Assembly (NCBI GenBank): GCA_022606425.2
Contig: JAHDVF020001311.1
Span: 62,001-126,000, forward strand
DNA from: Lepidostoma basale
Lineage: Eukaryota > Arthropoda > Insecta > Trichoptera > Lepidostomatidae
DNA: 64,000 nt
Direction: 5' to 3'
Positions 9,690 to 19,490 of this stretch are shown here, piece after piece. The notes under the pieces are model-generated. The model searched no databases. It worked only from the letters and a program-made list of their open reading frames with translations, and was not told the origin of the DNA. Position 1 is the stretch's first letter. Every line of letters begins with the position of its first letter. Made by a program: the position numbers and the translations under genes.

Positions 9690-9959
9690 TATATTCTTCT
9701 TCTTCCTTATTGGAGACCTATGTGGTCTGTTCTCCAGAGTGTTGCTCCTCCTGTGAGGTAGATTCCCAGCTGTCCTTCTATATTTTAGGAGCTCTTCCAC
9801 GAGGACGAGTCCCATGAAGTTGATTATGCAATGCAATATAGGGAAGTCTGGTGGTGTCCATTATTTGAACATGACCGTACCAGTCCCTTTTTCGCTGTCT
9901 GCTCCATCTTATGATATCCTCAACCTCACATATCTCTCTTATTCTGGTGTTCCTCACGC
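9690..9959 (-). mobile_element. LINE-D, 3' part (interrupted by LINE-A)
   Basis: Minus frame 9,987-9,778 reads RNTRIREICEVEDIIRWSRQ, KRDWYGHVQIMDTTRLPYIA and HNQLHGTRPRGRAPK. On its 3' side the plus strand shows CTTCTTCTTCCTTATTGG, the complement of the (GAA)n tail. Confidence 0.8.
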
Positions 9960-10144
9960 TACTATAGTTTTTTTTTATTTTCGACAATAACTACTCCATC
10001 ACGCCGTTTCCTCCTAAAGGGTAGTTAGAGAGAATGGGGCGCCACACTACTATATCTTGACACACCTCTCCAGATTCCACCACATTCATACAGCGAGTCA
10101 TACACGAACGGCGATTCTCCTGACTTATAACATGGCCGATCTTA
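9960..10144 (-). mobile_element. LINE-A 3' fragment inserted in LINE-D
   Basis: The LINE-A 3' end (CCATCACGCCG, GGGTAGTTAGAGAGAATGG, CATTCATACAGCGAGTCAT) is flanked by an identical 29-30 base duplication of LINE-D sequence, 9,930-9,959 and 10,144-10,173 (begins ATATCTCTCTTATTCTGG). Confidence 0.85.
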
Positions 10145-10265
10145 TATCTCTCTTATTCTGGTGTTCCTCACGCGATCCCTCAGTGTCTTGCCTGCTATCG
10201 TCCTCAGTGTCTTCATTTCGGAAGTCCTCAAAACTTGTTTGGTCCTTACTGTGTCTGCCCTTGCT
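10145..10265 (-). mobile_element. LINE-D, 5' remainder
   Basis: It resumes at the duplicated target and continues the LINE-D reading (complement of GATCCCTCAGTGTCTTGCC, CATTTCGGAAGTCCTCAAAA), matching 39,650-39,750 in reverse. Confidence 0.75.
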
Positions 10266-10363
10266 TATATTGTATGTATTATATTTTACCTGTACTCAAT
10301 GGATGCCTTAAACACTAATATTGTTTGTAATTTCTGTTATGATAATAAACTGATTTGATTCTT
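10266..10363 (+). mobile_element. LINE-C 3' UTR scrap
   Basis: ATTTTACCTGTACTCAATGG, ATGCCTTAAACACTAATATT and AATAAACTGATTTGATTC match the end of the 48,277 copy, with a single TTTGA tail unit. Confidence 0.7.
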
Positions 10364-10736
10364 TCAGTGTTCCTGAATTATGAATATGTAAATATCTTGG
10401 AAGTAGTAAATCTTTTAAATTACTGAACTTCTATTTTCACGTATTTTATTGGCGTTATTAATGCATAAGTGTGTTCTTCAAGCCACTCCTACGACCCGTA
10501 GGCTTAACGATCTTGGCAATCGGCAGAGGCCTTTATATGCCGCGCGGAAAAGATAAGATTTTCATCGATTTCTATCATACGCCGTTCATCATTCCTGTTT
10601 TACGATACTGACCTTTCTCTGCTCTTCATAACCCACAAATTATTTTACGGCATATACTGAAATTAGTAATAATTTTGAATTTATGTATTTGAGTAATATC
10701 GAGAAGCTCAATGTGCGGGCGGAGAGAGATATTAAT
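10364..10736. other. Spacer, nothing recognised
   Basis: Mixed composition, no repeat placed. Confidence 0.5.
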
Positions 10737-11162
10737 ACACTAATTGCAACAACAACAAACCATCACGGCGTTTCCCCGCAGGGGTAGGCAGAGAGAATGG
10801 ACCGCTACACTACTCTATCCTGGCACACCTCTCTAGCTTCCTCCACATTCATAAATCGAGTCATACACGCACGTCGATTCTTCCGGCTTCTGACATGACC
10901 AACGTTTAATGTTTGATTAATTTGGTCATGTCATGTTTTCCTCGGTCTACCTCGAATCCTTACTCCATTTACATCGTTAACGTATACTTTTTTAACCATT
11001 CTTTCTTCACCCATGCGCTCCATATGTCAGAACCAACGCAGCGAACCTTTCATAATTTTGTTCATAATACCTTCTTTCGCTCTACATTCCTTCCTAATAT
11101 CAGCATTTGAGATTCTGTCGTACATCGTTAAAATTAAATAAAATTAAAACACTAATTGCAAC
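10737..11162 (-). mobile_element. LINE-A 3' fragment with 14-bp target duplication, (TTG)n tail
   Basis: The (CAA)n tail, GTTTCCCCGCAGGGGTAGGC and the rest of the 3' region lie between ACACTAATTGCAAC at 10,737-10,750 and at 11,149-11,162. An extra AT-rich filler of about 20 bases sits at the 5' junction. Confidence 0.85.
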
Positions 11163-11261
11163 GTAAAACATTCACGCAAGTAAAGATTTTCTACCATTTA
11201 AAAAGTTGGTTCACTCTTCATTGTAATCAGTAATAAGTTTTAACCATTAATGTAAATCTGA

Positions 11262-11562
11262 TGCTGTGCGAATGATGGTGTTATGAACAAAATAATTAAA
11301 GAATCATTAAGATGGTTTTGGACACATGGAAAGAATGAATGAAGAAAGAATGGTAAAAAAAAAATATTTTAACGATGTAAATGGAACTAGAAATAGAGGA
11401 AGACCGAGGAAAATGTCGGCCACGCGAGGAGTCAGAGAAATCGACGCCCGTGCATGACACGATGTATTAATGTTGAGGAATCGAGAGAAATATGTCAGGA
11501 AAGAAAAGTGTGGCAGTCCAATCTTTCTGCCTACCCCTTCGGGGAGACGGCGTGATAGTTAA
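11262..11562 (+). mobile_element. LINE-A 3' fragment
   Basis: GCGAATGATGGTGTTATGAAC to GGGGAGACGGCGTGATAG. Internal deletions are visible. The tail has decayed to GTTAATG. Confidence 0.8.
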
Positions 11563-11754
11563 TGTAAATCTTTTTTGAAAAGTCATACAACAATAATCAT
11601 AACAAAAATTCAAAATAATCCAGAAACGTTCTCGGGCGGTTCATCGTTTGCATTTCGAATTACTTTCTGATAGAATCGAAGTATTCGTCTCGCTCTCTTG
11701 TATTCAAAATATTCTTGTTCTCTTTCTTGATTACATCCGGTTTAGGAAATTCGA

Positions 11755-12036
11755 AAATTAAGAAAGGGTCACTAAGATAGTTTGGACATATGGAACGAAT
11801 GGATGAGAGAAAAATTGTTAATATTATATTTGCAAGTAGTGTGAATGGAAAAAGAAGTCAAGGAAGGCCAAGGAAGACATGGCGTGACCAAATTAATCAA
11901 TTACTGAAAGGCGGCCATGTTCGAAGTAGGAACAATCGACGAGCGTAGAAGAGGTGCGAGAGTTATGTCAGGATAGAACAATGTGGCGGTCCATCTCGTC
12001 TCTGCCTACCGCTCCGGAGAAACATCGTGATGGTTA
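11755..12036 (+). mobile_element. LINE-A 3' fragment
   Basis: GGTCACTAAGATAGTTTGGAC, GACCAAATTAATCAATTACTG and CATCGTGATGGTTAGTTTG are recognisable. It is diverged. Confidence 0.75.
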
Positions 12037-12052
12037 GTTTGTAGGTTAGTTA

Positions 12053-12290
12053 TATTCTTCTTCTTCAGCCTATTCCTGTCCACTTTTGGACAAAGGCCTC
12101 CTCCATTTGCTTCCACGTCACTTGTCTTGTGCAGATTGAATCCAGGTTATTCCAACATGTCTGTTCAGGTCATCCTTCCACCGTAGTTGCGGTTGCCCTG
12201 TAGGTACTTCTGTTTGCCGTCCACGGTCTTCAAGTCAGCAGTCTTCTTGTCCATTTTACGTCCGAGTTTCTGGCTATTTATATTATGATG
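12053..12290 (-). mobile_element. LINE-H: RTE-like 3' end
   Basis: The minus strand reads ...TRQVTWKQMEEAFVQKWTGIG then a stop and a (GAA)n tail (plus CTTCTTCTTC at 12,057). The W..MEEAYVQ.WTG ending is typical of RTE ORFs. Confidence 0.6.
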
Positions 12291-12399
12291 GGTTAATTAA
12301 TACGAATAAACAAGTATTTATTGTTTTATGAACAACGGTGTATAACTCCATATTTAGGAATTAATACGAAGGAATACGTCTGTTTTATAGAAGTTTTAT

Positions 12400-12535
12400 T
12401 ATAATTTATGGGAATGACATATTTCACCTGTCTAAGACAATATCCAATATCAAGATTTAATTGATTTAATGCCTTAGACAGGTGAAACATCTCATTCCCA
12501 TAAATTGTAATAAGACTTCTAGAAAACCGACGTTT
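12400..12535. repeat. PLE F5 palindrome, decayed hammerhead
   Basis: Inverted arms share TTATGGGAATGA, CACCTGTCTAAG on the left and CTTAGACAGGTG, TCATTCCCATAA on the right. The plus arm keeps GCC TTAGACA GGT GAAAC and a possible stem I strand ATTCCCAT, but the CTGATGA strand reads TTGATTT. Confidence 0.5.
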
Positions 12536-13139
12536 TCATTCGCACTAATTACGAATTAAAACGTCTGTTTTTTTTTAAGTTTTATGATGTGCGTGATGGT
12601 CAGTTAGTTTTTTTAGTTCGTAATATGGCAGAATAGAGCTGTCTGCCTGTCTGTCCTCTTTGCCTACCAGTTTATAGAGCTATTCTGTCCATCCCTTTGA
12701 TGAACAATCCATTGATGTAAACAACTCGACTAATTTCGAGTTACCTAGTTCTAGCATTGAGCCTACAATATGTATTGAGTCTATTTGATATAATCCATTT
12801 ATTATATCAATGCCGCCATAAAATCTTTACTTGTGGGAACAATCTTGAAAGAGAATTGAACGAGAGAAAGTATTGTGGACATGTGGCGACTAAGATGTGA
12901 TTTTTTCTCTTGCCCTTTTAAGATGAACGTCCCACGGATATGTCGCTTATGGAATTGTATCGTAATTTACGAGTACTTTTATATATTGATATAAATATTT
13001 TTGTATCTTATAAAAACAGGCATTACGTCATCGACGTTTTCTTTTAGAAAAGAAAAAAACATTCGTTTCGAGTAAAACATTTCAAAATAAAACTAAATAA
13101 ATTATACTTTCATACGAAGTACTTAATTTGTGGTGTTAC
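12536..13139. other. Spacer, nothing assigned
   Basis: AT-rich, no repeat placed. Confidence 0.45.
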
Positions 13140-13350
13140 ATTATTAAAAATAATTTTAAAAACGCTGTTACTGTTTTTTATACCACTTTATTTTTGTCAA
13201 TACCAACCGGTTTCGCTCCCACCGGAACTTCGCCGGGATTACAAAATAAACTGTCAGTTTATTTTGTAACCCTGACGACTCTCCGGCGAGAGCGAAACCG
13301 GTTGGTTTTGTCAAAAATAAAATGGTGTAAAATCTAGTACCTAAAAGGGT
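13140..13350. repeat. PLE F6 terminal-repeat palindrome
   Basis: Inverted arms run from TACCACTTTATTTTTGTC with CAACCGGTTTCGCTC on the left to GAGCGAAACCGGTTGG with GTCAAAAATAAAATGGTG on the right. The order hammerhead, A-rich AAATAAA, then a GTGG-like block is also seen in the F6 copies at 34,430 and 49,481. The right arm holds the well-formed ribozyme. Confidence 0.7.
13268..13307 (+). ncRNA. Hammerhead ribozyme, F6 type, core intact
   Basis: Stem I is AACC (13,268-13,271) with GGTT (13,304-13,307). The core CTGACGA is at 13,272-13,278. Stem II is CTCTC with GAGAG around loop CGGC, plus one unpaired C. GAAA is at 13,294-13,297. Stem III is the self-complementary ACCGGT (13,297-13,302). U17 is 13,303, so cleavage would fall between 13,303 and 13,304. 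The six-base palindrome is too short to close a good hairpin on itself, which suggests action as a dimer. No base of the CUGANGA/GAAA core deviates. Confidence 0.75.
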
Positions 13351-13384
13351 TTTTAAAATCAATTATTTAAAAAACCGAAGATCT

Positions 13385-13540
13385 TAATTTGTAAGGATTA
13401 ATTGTATCTCAATAGAGACGAAGATGTAAATTGTTTTCTGGAAACAGAATATGGTGGTTGAGGCGCTTACAGGAATTATTACCTCTCATTGGTTGGGTTA
13501 AGCGATCGCTTTATGTTAACAACATTCCCCATTCCGCCCT
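13385..13540. repeat. FB-A arm
   Basis: AAGGATTAATTGTATCTCAA to GTTAACAACATTCCCCATTC, with an insertion of about 8 bases (TTTTCTGG) relative to the copy at 8,456. The opposite arm is missing. Confidence 0.6.
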
Positions 13541-14406
13541 TCTTACGACCTCCACGTCTGACAAATTTTTGAAAGATGTACCTATATATATGTTACTTGT
13601 GTTGATCTTAATTTGTGGTGTGAATTTATTTAAATGTATAAATGAAACACCTAAGTGTTTTGTCATTTGTATTTTTTAAACTACCGAATGGTTTTACGCT
13701 AACAAAACTGCAATTGTCTTATATTGCTGTATTAATTCTGAAATATAAACGAATACGAAACATATTACTCCCATAAATTACACATTTACTTCTAGAAAAC
13801 TGGCATTTTCATCAATTTGAAATATTTAGGTTTTTATGTCATTATTAAAGAAATACATAATTTTTTAAACACTTAGGGCGTCAACAAAGTGGAATTTATG
13901 AATCAAAACTTTAATATTTCCAATTTGGTTTTTAATTCTAAAAAAAACGAAAAGCTTCGTATTTAAAAATATGAAAGTAACAAAGAATTTTCACTTTATT
14001 TCTTGTTTCGTTGAAGTTTTTATCAGCTTTGTGTCGTTTTAAAACCTGGACAGTTATTTTTGTCTGAGATTTATCTATTTATAAATTTGTATGATGTAAT
14101 GTATTTTAAATTTGGAATACACAACAGAAGTAGGGCGAGTGGACCAGTAAGAGGCAGGTACCCAATAGTTGGAAGAATGACTTTAAAATGAAACACGCAC
14201 GTGAAACTTTTTTTTCGTTTTTTTTTCTGTGTTAAAAATAGATTTGAAATGAATATCCAATTAAAATAATATTAAAACAAATAATATTTTAAATCAGATA
14301 GGGCGTTTCAGAAGTTGAAAATGAACCTTAATAGGGTCGTTGCATTAAGAAGGGATGCGCCGAAATTTTTTCACGATTCTTAAAATAAACCTGATTGATT
14401 TTTAAA
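13541..14406. other. Spacer, nothing assigned
   Basis: AT-rich, with a start of a weakly repeated block (GTAGGGCGAG near 14,131). No element defined. Confidence 0.45.
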
Positions 14407-14996
14407 TTGCTCACCGAAGGGGTAGGTATAAAGGATGGCCGCCACGCTGTTCTATCCTGACATAACTCTCGCGCATCTTCTACATTCACACACCGTGACA
14501 CGCACGCTCGTCAATTGTTCCTACTTCGAACATGGCCGCCTTTCAATAATTGATTAATTTGGTCATGCCATGTCTTCCTTGGCCTCCCTTGACTTCTTTT
14601 TCCATTCACACTACTTGTATATATCTTTTTGGCCATTCATCCCTCATCCGTGACCCTTTCTAAAGTTTATTTATCACGCATTCATCCGCCTTACATTCCT
14701 TTCTTACTTCATCATTAGACATTATAATCATACATTGTTTTTCCGCACATTCCTCTTAGTGACCTCATGTCTACCATATTTATCCTACTTTCATCCTTAT
14801 TCTGCCAACTACAATCTGAACTTCCATACATAAGGGTCGGCACTAGAACTCCACTGTGCACTACCATCTTTGCTTCAATCGATATATTTATATTAGCGGT
14901 AATGACTTTGAGTGCACCATTTATTTTGTTTCCAGCACCAACCTTTCTTCCGATATCTTTCTCCATTTTCCCATCTCTTGTAAACAGATACAATAT
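14407..14996 (-). mobile_element. LINE-A, one of the longer 3' copies (about 590 bp)
   Basis: From the 3' hairpin (CCGAAGGGGTAGGTATAAAG on plus) back to KMEKDIGRKVGAGNKINGALK, NISIEAKMVVHSGVLVPTLM and MRSLRGMCGKTMYD on the minus strand (14,993-14,715). This shows what lies upstream of the usual truncation point. It has frame breaks. Confidence 0.85.
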
Positions 14997-15779
14997 TAAT
15001 AATTTGGTATTCTAACATCCAAATTGTCTCGGAACACATATGAATGTTCTGCGGAATACAGGTGTTCGCGGGACATAGTTTGGGAAACCCTTGTTTTGTA
15101 TAATTTAAAATAACTGCTCTTGGTATCGAACCATCCTGACTTATACCTGATAGCTTATCAAAACAAAGAAATATTAATTAACATCGATTTTACGCAGTTA
15201 ACTCGTCCAAAACGATACGCAACGCTTTATAGATTTAGTAATAATACTATACTAATCATATGTGATCTTACAGTTTTTGTCAAAAGCGCATCGGAGCAGA
15301 AATGATTTCTAGCGTGATAAGTAGTGATTTTCCACGAACAGGTAGGTCGACAACAGCGGAAACTTTTTATGAACACACCAGCCGTAGCGGCAATGTGTTC
15401 TCATCAAAGATTATTCAGCCTAATGCATAATAGCATTACATTATTCATATAATTAAATGAAAAAAATATGAGTTTTGTTCGAAACTACTATGCCGCACCT
15501 CAACGCGTTTAATTAGTTATTTTCATTTGAAATTTTTCCGTTTTGCCTTCCGCATTCATCAAATGTTTTAAGTTAAGGTTTAATTGTTTCAAATTTGCTT
15601 TCAAGTTCTTCTTGTTTCTCCTATCGGAGATTGCACTGCTTCATGGCTATTGTTACTTTTGATACTTACTTACTTCCTATGGTAATACAACCCTTGAAGA
15701 GTTTTAGCCTCCTTGATGATTTTCCTCCAAGCTACTCAATCCTGCCAAATATTGATTGTGTATTTTATTTTTCTGTTGT
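14997..15779. other. Spacer, nothing firmly assigned
   Basis: Low-information AT-rich DNA. Two short frames have no recognised domain. Confidence 0.4.
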
Positions 15780-15960
15780 ATTGCTATGTGTGTATGGCGG
15801 GACATCGAGAGAGAGTAGCGTAACTTAAATTTGGCCTGGGTCCCCCTTGGTTCCAAATATACATATATTATTATTATTTAACGTAAGTTGGTACGGGCCT
15901 AGTGAGTGTACGAGTGAAGCTGAAGAAGGTCGGGTAAGCGAAGAGAGGCTCGGCCATATA
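15780..15960 (+). repeat. R1 retroposon copy
   Basis: GGCGGGACATCGAGAGAGAG, GGTCCCCCTTGGTTCC, TTAACGTAAGT, CGGGCCTAGTGAG and GCTCGGCCATATA in the same order as the copy at 20,325. Confidence 0.65.
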
Positions 15961-16039
15961 CTCAATCTTACCCCCTTTGCTCCCAGCAGTCCGATTCGCC
16001 CTACCTAGCCAGATTAGCCAGAACATTATCCATTAGGTG

Positions 16040-16310
16040 CTGTCTATGCCTTCACAGAGGTCCTTCCTAGACGCGTACAAGGTCTTGATAACTCTTGTCT
16101 CTCCGGCTCGGCATACGTGCCCAATCCATGCTAGGTGACCGGTTCCCACGATGCTTGTTATAAGGAGTCATCGTATGGACCTCTTGGTTGGTCCTATGCC
16201 TACAAGTCCCGCTGCATCTCTAGGTTTGGATCCCAGGATCATTCTTAGTATCCTATTCTAAATCCAGTAGATACTTTGTTGTTCTTTTGGAGTCATATTT
16301 TTTCCCCGAT
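16040..16310 (-). mobile_element. LINE-I 3' fragment
   Basis: It shares CTCGGCATACGTGCCCAATCC, ATGCTAGGTGACCGG and CCAGTAGATACTTTG-like blocks with copies at 4,184 and 39,028. Confidence 0.55.
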
Positions 16311-16364
16311 ACTTCATTTTCATTGCAGCAGTCAATTGAAAGAAATGACAATTTTTTTATTAAT

Positions 16365-16560
16365 TAATACACTGTTTTTTTCCACCTTTGAGTTTATTTA
16401 TTTCAACATGTATCGAAGTATTTTCACCTTCATCGGGAGAACGATATAAATTGAAGTGAAATTATGTCGTTCTCTCGATGATGAAGGTGTAAAGCCTTCG
16501 AAACATGCCGAGAAAAATAAACTCGAAGGTGAAAAAAAACAGTGTTTTAATTCATAAAAA
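16365..16560. repeat. PLE F4 terminal-repeat palindrome, two decayed hammerheads
   Basis: Inverted arms carry TTCACCTTCATCGGGAGAACG on the left and CGTTCTCTCGATGATGAAGG on the right, each flanked by GAGTTTATTTATTT / AAATAAACTC and a CACTGTTTTT / AACAGTGTTTT end. In both, the core strand lacks U4 (CCGATGA on minus, TCGATGA on plus) although stem I TTCTC/GAGAA and GAAACATG remain on the plus arm. Confidence 0.65.
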
Positions 16561-17448
16561 AATGGTCATTATGGAATTCCACAGAGTTAAGGCCTTAAAG
16601 TGGTCTAAAATTAATTTTAATGATATTTTTTAACCATTTAACGTCACCCAGACATTATACAGCGTTTTTTTAACCGACTCTTCGATGTTCTTCCGTATTT
16701 TATTTAACTTTTAATCGAGTATTAGGAATCTGATCATTTTGTACAGATATACGGATTTACAAACATTTACGCATTTACGTTACCACATTAATGAATAAAC
16801 AACGTGATGTTACGTAAAAAAAAAACATGAATGATAACATATGTTGTTTTATCCCTCGTATAATATATTTTTTCGTGTAATTTCATCTTGATAATGGCAA
16901 GCTACAAATTATTCCCATTCGTGTGTTGCTAATTTGACAAATTGTACAAAATTCCTGTTCAAATCGCACCGCGTATGTTTGGCTATAATTCTACGGTGGC
17001 AGAAGCAGTTCTGCTAGTACATACACTAATAGGGCGAGATAGCTAGCTGTTGGATCATCCCGCCTCGCCAGTGACAAAAGCTTAAAAAATATTTCTTTCC
17101 AATTCATTCACATGTATACAAAAAAAATCTCTTAGAAAAAGTAATAAAGCGTCTACTAGTGATACTGTAATTCCGACCACAGATGGACGTGCATCTGCTT
17201 TTAGTCCCAAATGCGTACTGACAAAATAGCGGGCAGAGACAGCGCTCTACAAAGACTTACTAAGGCAATATCAAATGTCACATTGCAAGGCGACTTATAT
17301 TATAATTCCCATTAAACATCAATAAAATAGTAGAAACAAAAATTTTATTTCAAATTAATGAATTAGTGTATGAATTTTTTTGGTAAAATTCATATTTAAG
17401 TTATTGAACGCTAAGGCATTAACACTGGAATTCCATATTAATATACTA
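16561..17448. other. Spacer, nothing assigned
   Basis: AT-rich with no coding signal. No repeat family placed. Confidence 0.45.
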
Positions 17449-17660
17449 AGGAAATTGAAAATAACTTTGTTTAATCCACTAATTAATAAAAAAGTATTAA
17501 AAAACACGACATGTTTCAGAGGATACCTCCATCTTCAGGTTTAAAAATATATATTATATTTTTACACCTGAAGATGGAGGTATCCTCTGAAACATGTCGT
17601 GTTTTTTTTTATATTTTTTTAATAATTAGTGGATTAAACAAAGTTATTTTAAATTTCCTA
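17449..17660. repeat. PLE F1 terminal-repeat palindrome
   Basis: Arms of roughly 100 bp: AACTTTGTTTAATCCACTAAT on the left and ATTAGTGGATTAAACAAAGTT on the right, with CCTCCATCTTCAGG / CCTGAAGATGGAGG nearest the axis. Each arm contains one hammerhead sequence, back to back. The plus copy is the better one. Confidence 0.75.
17564..17602 (+). ncRNA. Hammerhead ribozyme, F1 type, core intact
   Basis: Stem I is ACAC (17,564-17,567) with GTGT (17,599-17,602). CTGAAGA is at 17,568-17,574, then one unpaired T. Stem II is GGAGG with CCTCT (last pair a G.U wobble) around TAT. GAAA is at 17,589-17,592. Stem III is the self-complementary ACATGT (17,592-17,597). C17 is 17,598, with cleavage after it. 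The mirror copy on the minus strand (17,538 down to about 17,505) has the same core and stem II but only two good stem I pairs. Confidence 0.8.
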
Positions 17661-17734
17661 AATATTTAAGTAGAATATCAATATGAATACTCCCGTTTTG
17701 TATCAATTTCCATATATTTTTTGGTAGTATCATT

Positions 17735-17895
17735 TTAATCAATTACTTAAAAGCGGCCACATTCGAAGTTGGAAAAATCGACGAGCGTGCGTGTTACGAT
17801 GTACAAAGAAGTTCGAAAAGTATGTCGGGGCAGAGCAATGTGGCGGTCCATCCTCTCTGCCTACTCCTCCCGCGAAAACAGCCTGATGAGTTAGT
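17735..17895 (+). mobile_element. LINE-A 3' fragment
   Basis: GCGGCCACATTCGAAGTTGG, GCAATGTGGCGGTCCATCC and a decayed end GCCTGATGAGTTAG. Confidence 0.75.
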
Positions 17896-17964
17896 ATCAT
17901 TTATTATCGTATTTTCGTTTAACTATTGCATTATCTGATGTTAGAATGTAATTCTATTGTATTA

Positions 17965-18315
17965 ACATTGTCGAACAGAATGGAAGCATTTGAAATGTGG
18001 CTCCATCGCCGAATGCTAAGAGTTTCTTGGACAGACATGGTTACCAATACCGAAGTCCTGAGGCGAGCTAGAGTTGACAAGGAGCTGATATCAACTATCA
18101 AGGTTCGAAAGATCTCACATCTGGGTCATATACTGCATGGGGAAAAGTACCACCTTCTCCAACCGATATTGGAGGGGAAAATTGAGGGACGCCGAGGGCC
18201 CGGTAGGAGACGAATGTCCTGGCTGCGAAACGTGAGGGAGTGGACCGGCATCCGAAGTGTGAAAGAGCGGGCACTGACAGGTCACTTGAAGAAGAAGAAG
18301 AACATTGTGTTTAAT
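17965..18315 (+). mobile_element. LINE-B 3' fragment
   Basis: It reads NRMEAFEMWLHRRMLRVSW, MVTNTEVLRRARVDKEL, KVRKISHLGHILHGEKYHLL, EGKIEGRRGPGRRRMSWLRN and VREWTGI, in one frame from 17,926 to 18,339. It ends in AAGAAGAAGAAG, the (GAA)n tail. Confidence 0.85.
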
Positions 18316-18631
18316 ATTTGTTATGTCATTTTTAGATAAAAAAATAATTTAAATGTCGTTTTTAAAAATAATGAGAGCTTGAATGGTCATCTATCGGTGC
18401 CTTCACCCTATTCCCTCAAGAGAAATCGTAGAGCAGCACCTAATGACCCGTTCGCTTGGTTTATTAGTGTGGCCAATTGACGAGACTTGTCAGTACTTGG
18501 ATCTTGGCTCTTTTGGTGCTCTATCAAAAATTGATAATCATAACTACTTACGTACGACATCAAAAACAGATTTCGAATGGTTATACTGTACTCTGAATCA
18601 TCATAAAACCCCGCGTATCTTTTTTTTTAAG
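18316..18631. other. Spacer, nothing recognised
   Basis: An 85-codon frame without known domains. No repeat placed. Confidence 0.4.
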
Positions 18632-19102
18632 TTAAATTAACTAACTAACTAACCATCACGCCGTCTCCCCGAAGGGGTAGGCAGAAAGAATGGACTGCCA
18701 CACTTTTCTTTCCTGACATATTTCTCTCGATTCCTCAACATTCATACATCGTCTCATGCACGCGCATCGATTTCTCGACTCTCCTCACATGGCCGACATT
18801 CAATATTTGATTTATTTGATCATGCCACGTTTTCCTCGGTCTTCCTCTATTTCTGGTTCCATTTACATCGTTAACATATATAATTATTTTACCATTCTTT
18901 CCATATTTCCAAACCATCTTTATGATCCTTTCATTATTTTATTCATAACACTATCATTCGCACGGCATTCACTTCTTATATTTTCATTCGACACTCTATC
19001 ATACAGAGAGTATCACACATTCGTCTAAGAGATCTCATTTCTACTGCATTAATTCTACTTTCATCCCTCTTTTGCAAGTTCCATGCTTCGCTTCCATACA
19101 TT
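18632..19102 (-). mobile_element. LINE-A 3' fragment, (TTAG)n tail
   Basis: (AACT)n, the 3' hairpin, then back to the complement of TGGAAGCGAAGCATGGAAC. About 470 bp, frame-broken. Confidence 0.85.
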
Positions 19103-19490
19103 TAAATATATTAGATTAGAAATAAAATAGTCAGAAAGCCACGAGCAATATTTGAATTTGGAATGCATAAAATCTGTAATTCGGTTTCCGTAGTATTTGA
19201 AATTTAATAGTTTTTATTGGTAGCTATTTCATAATCGCCGGCGTTTTCCGTTCTTATTTGCGGTACGGTTTCACCGTATAATTTACACTTTTCTCTCTTC
19301 GAATCACCCACTTTTTGTTTATAGAGATTGTTAAATGTAAAAGCTGTTTTATCGCTCGTATCGCGAAACATTATAATGTAGTAAAGTTTTCATTATTTCT
19401 TGCCGGTTAATTTCCATAACGGTTGTTTATAACTTTAATAATCGAACGCGAGCCTCCATTTTTTATTTAACTGTTTCGCCAACTAATCGT
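19103..19490. other. Spacer, nothing recognised
   Basis: No repeat placed. Confidence 0.45.
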
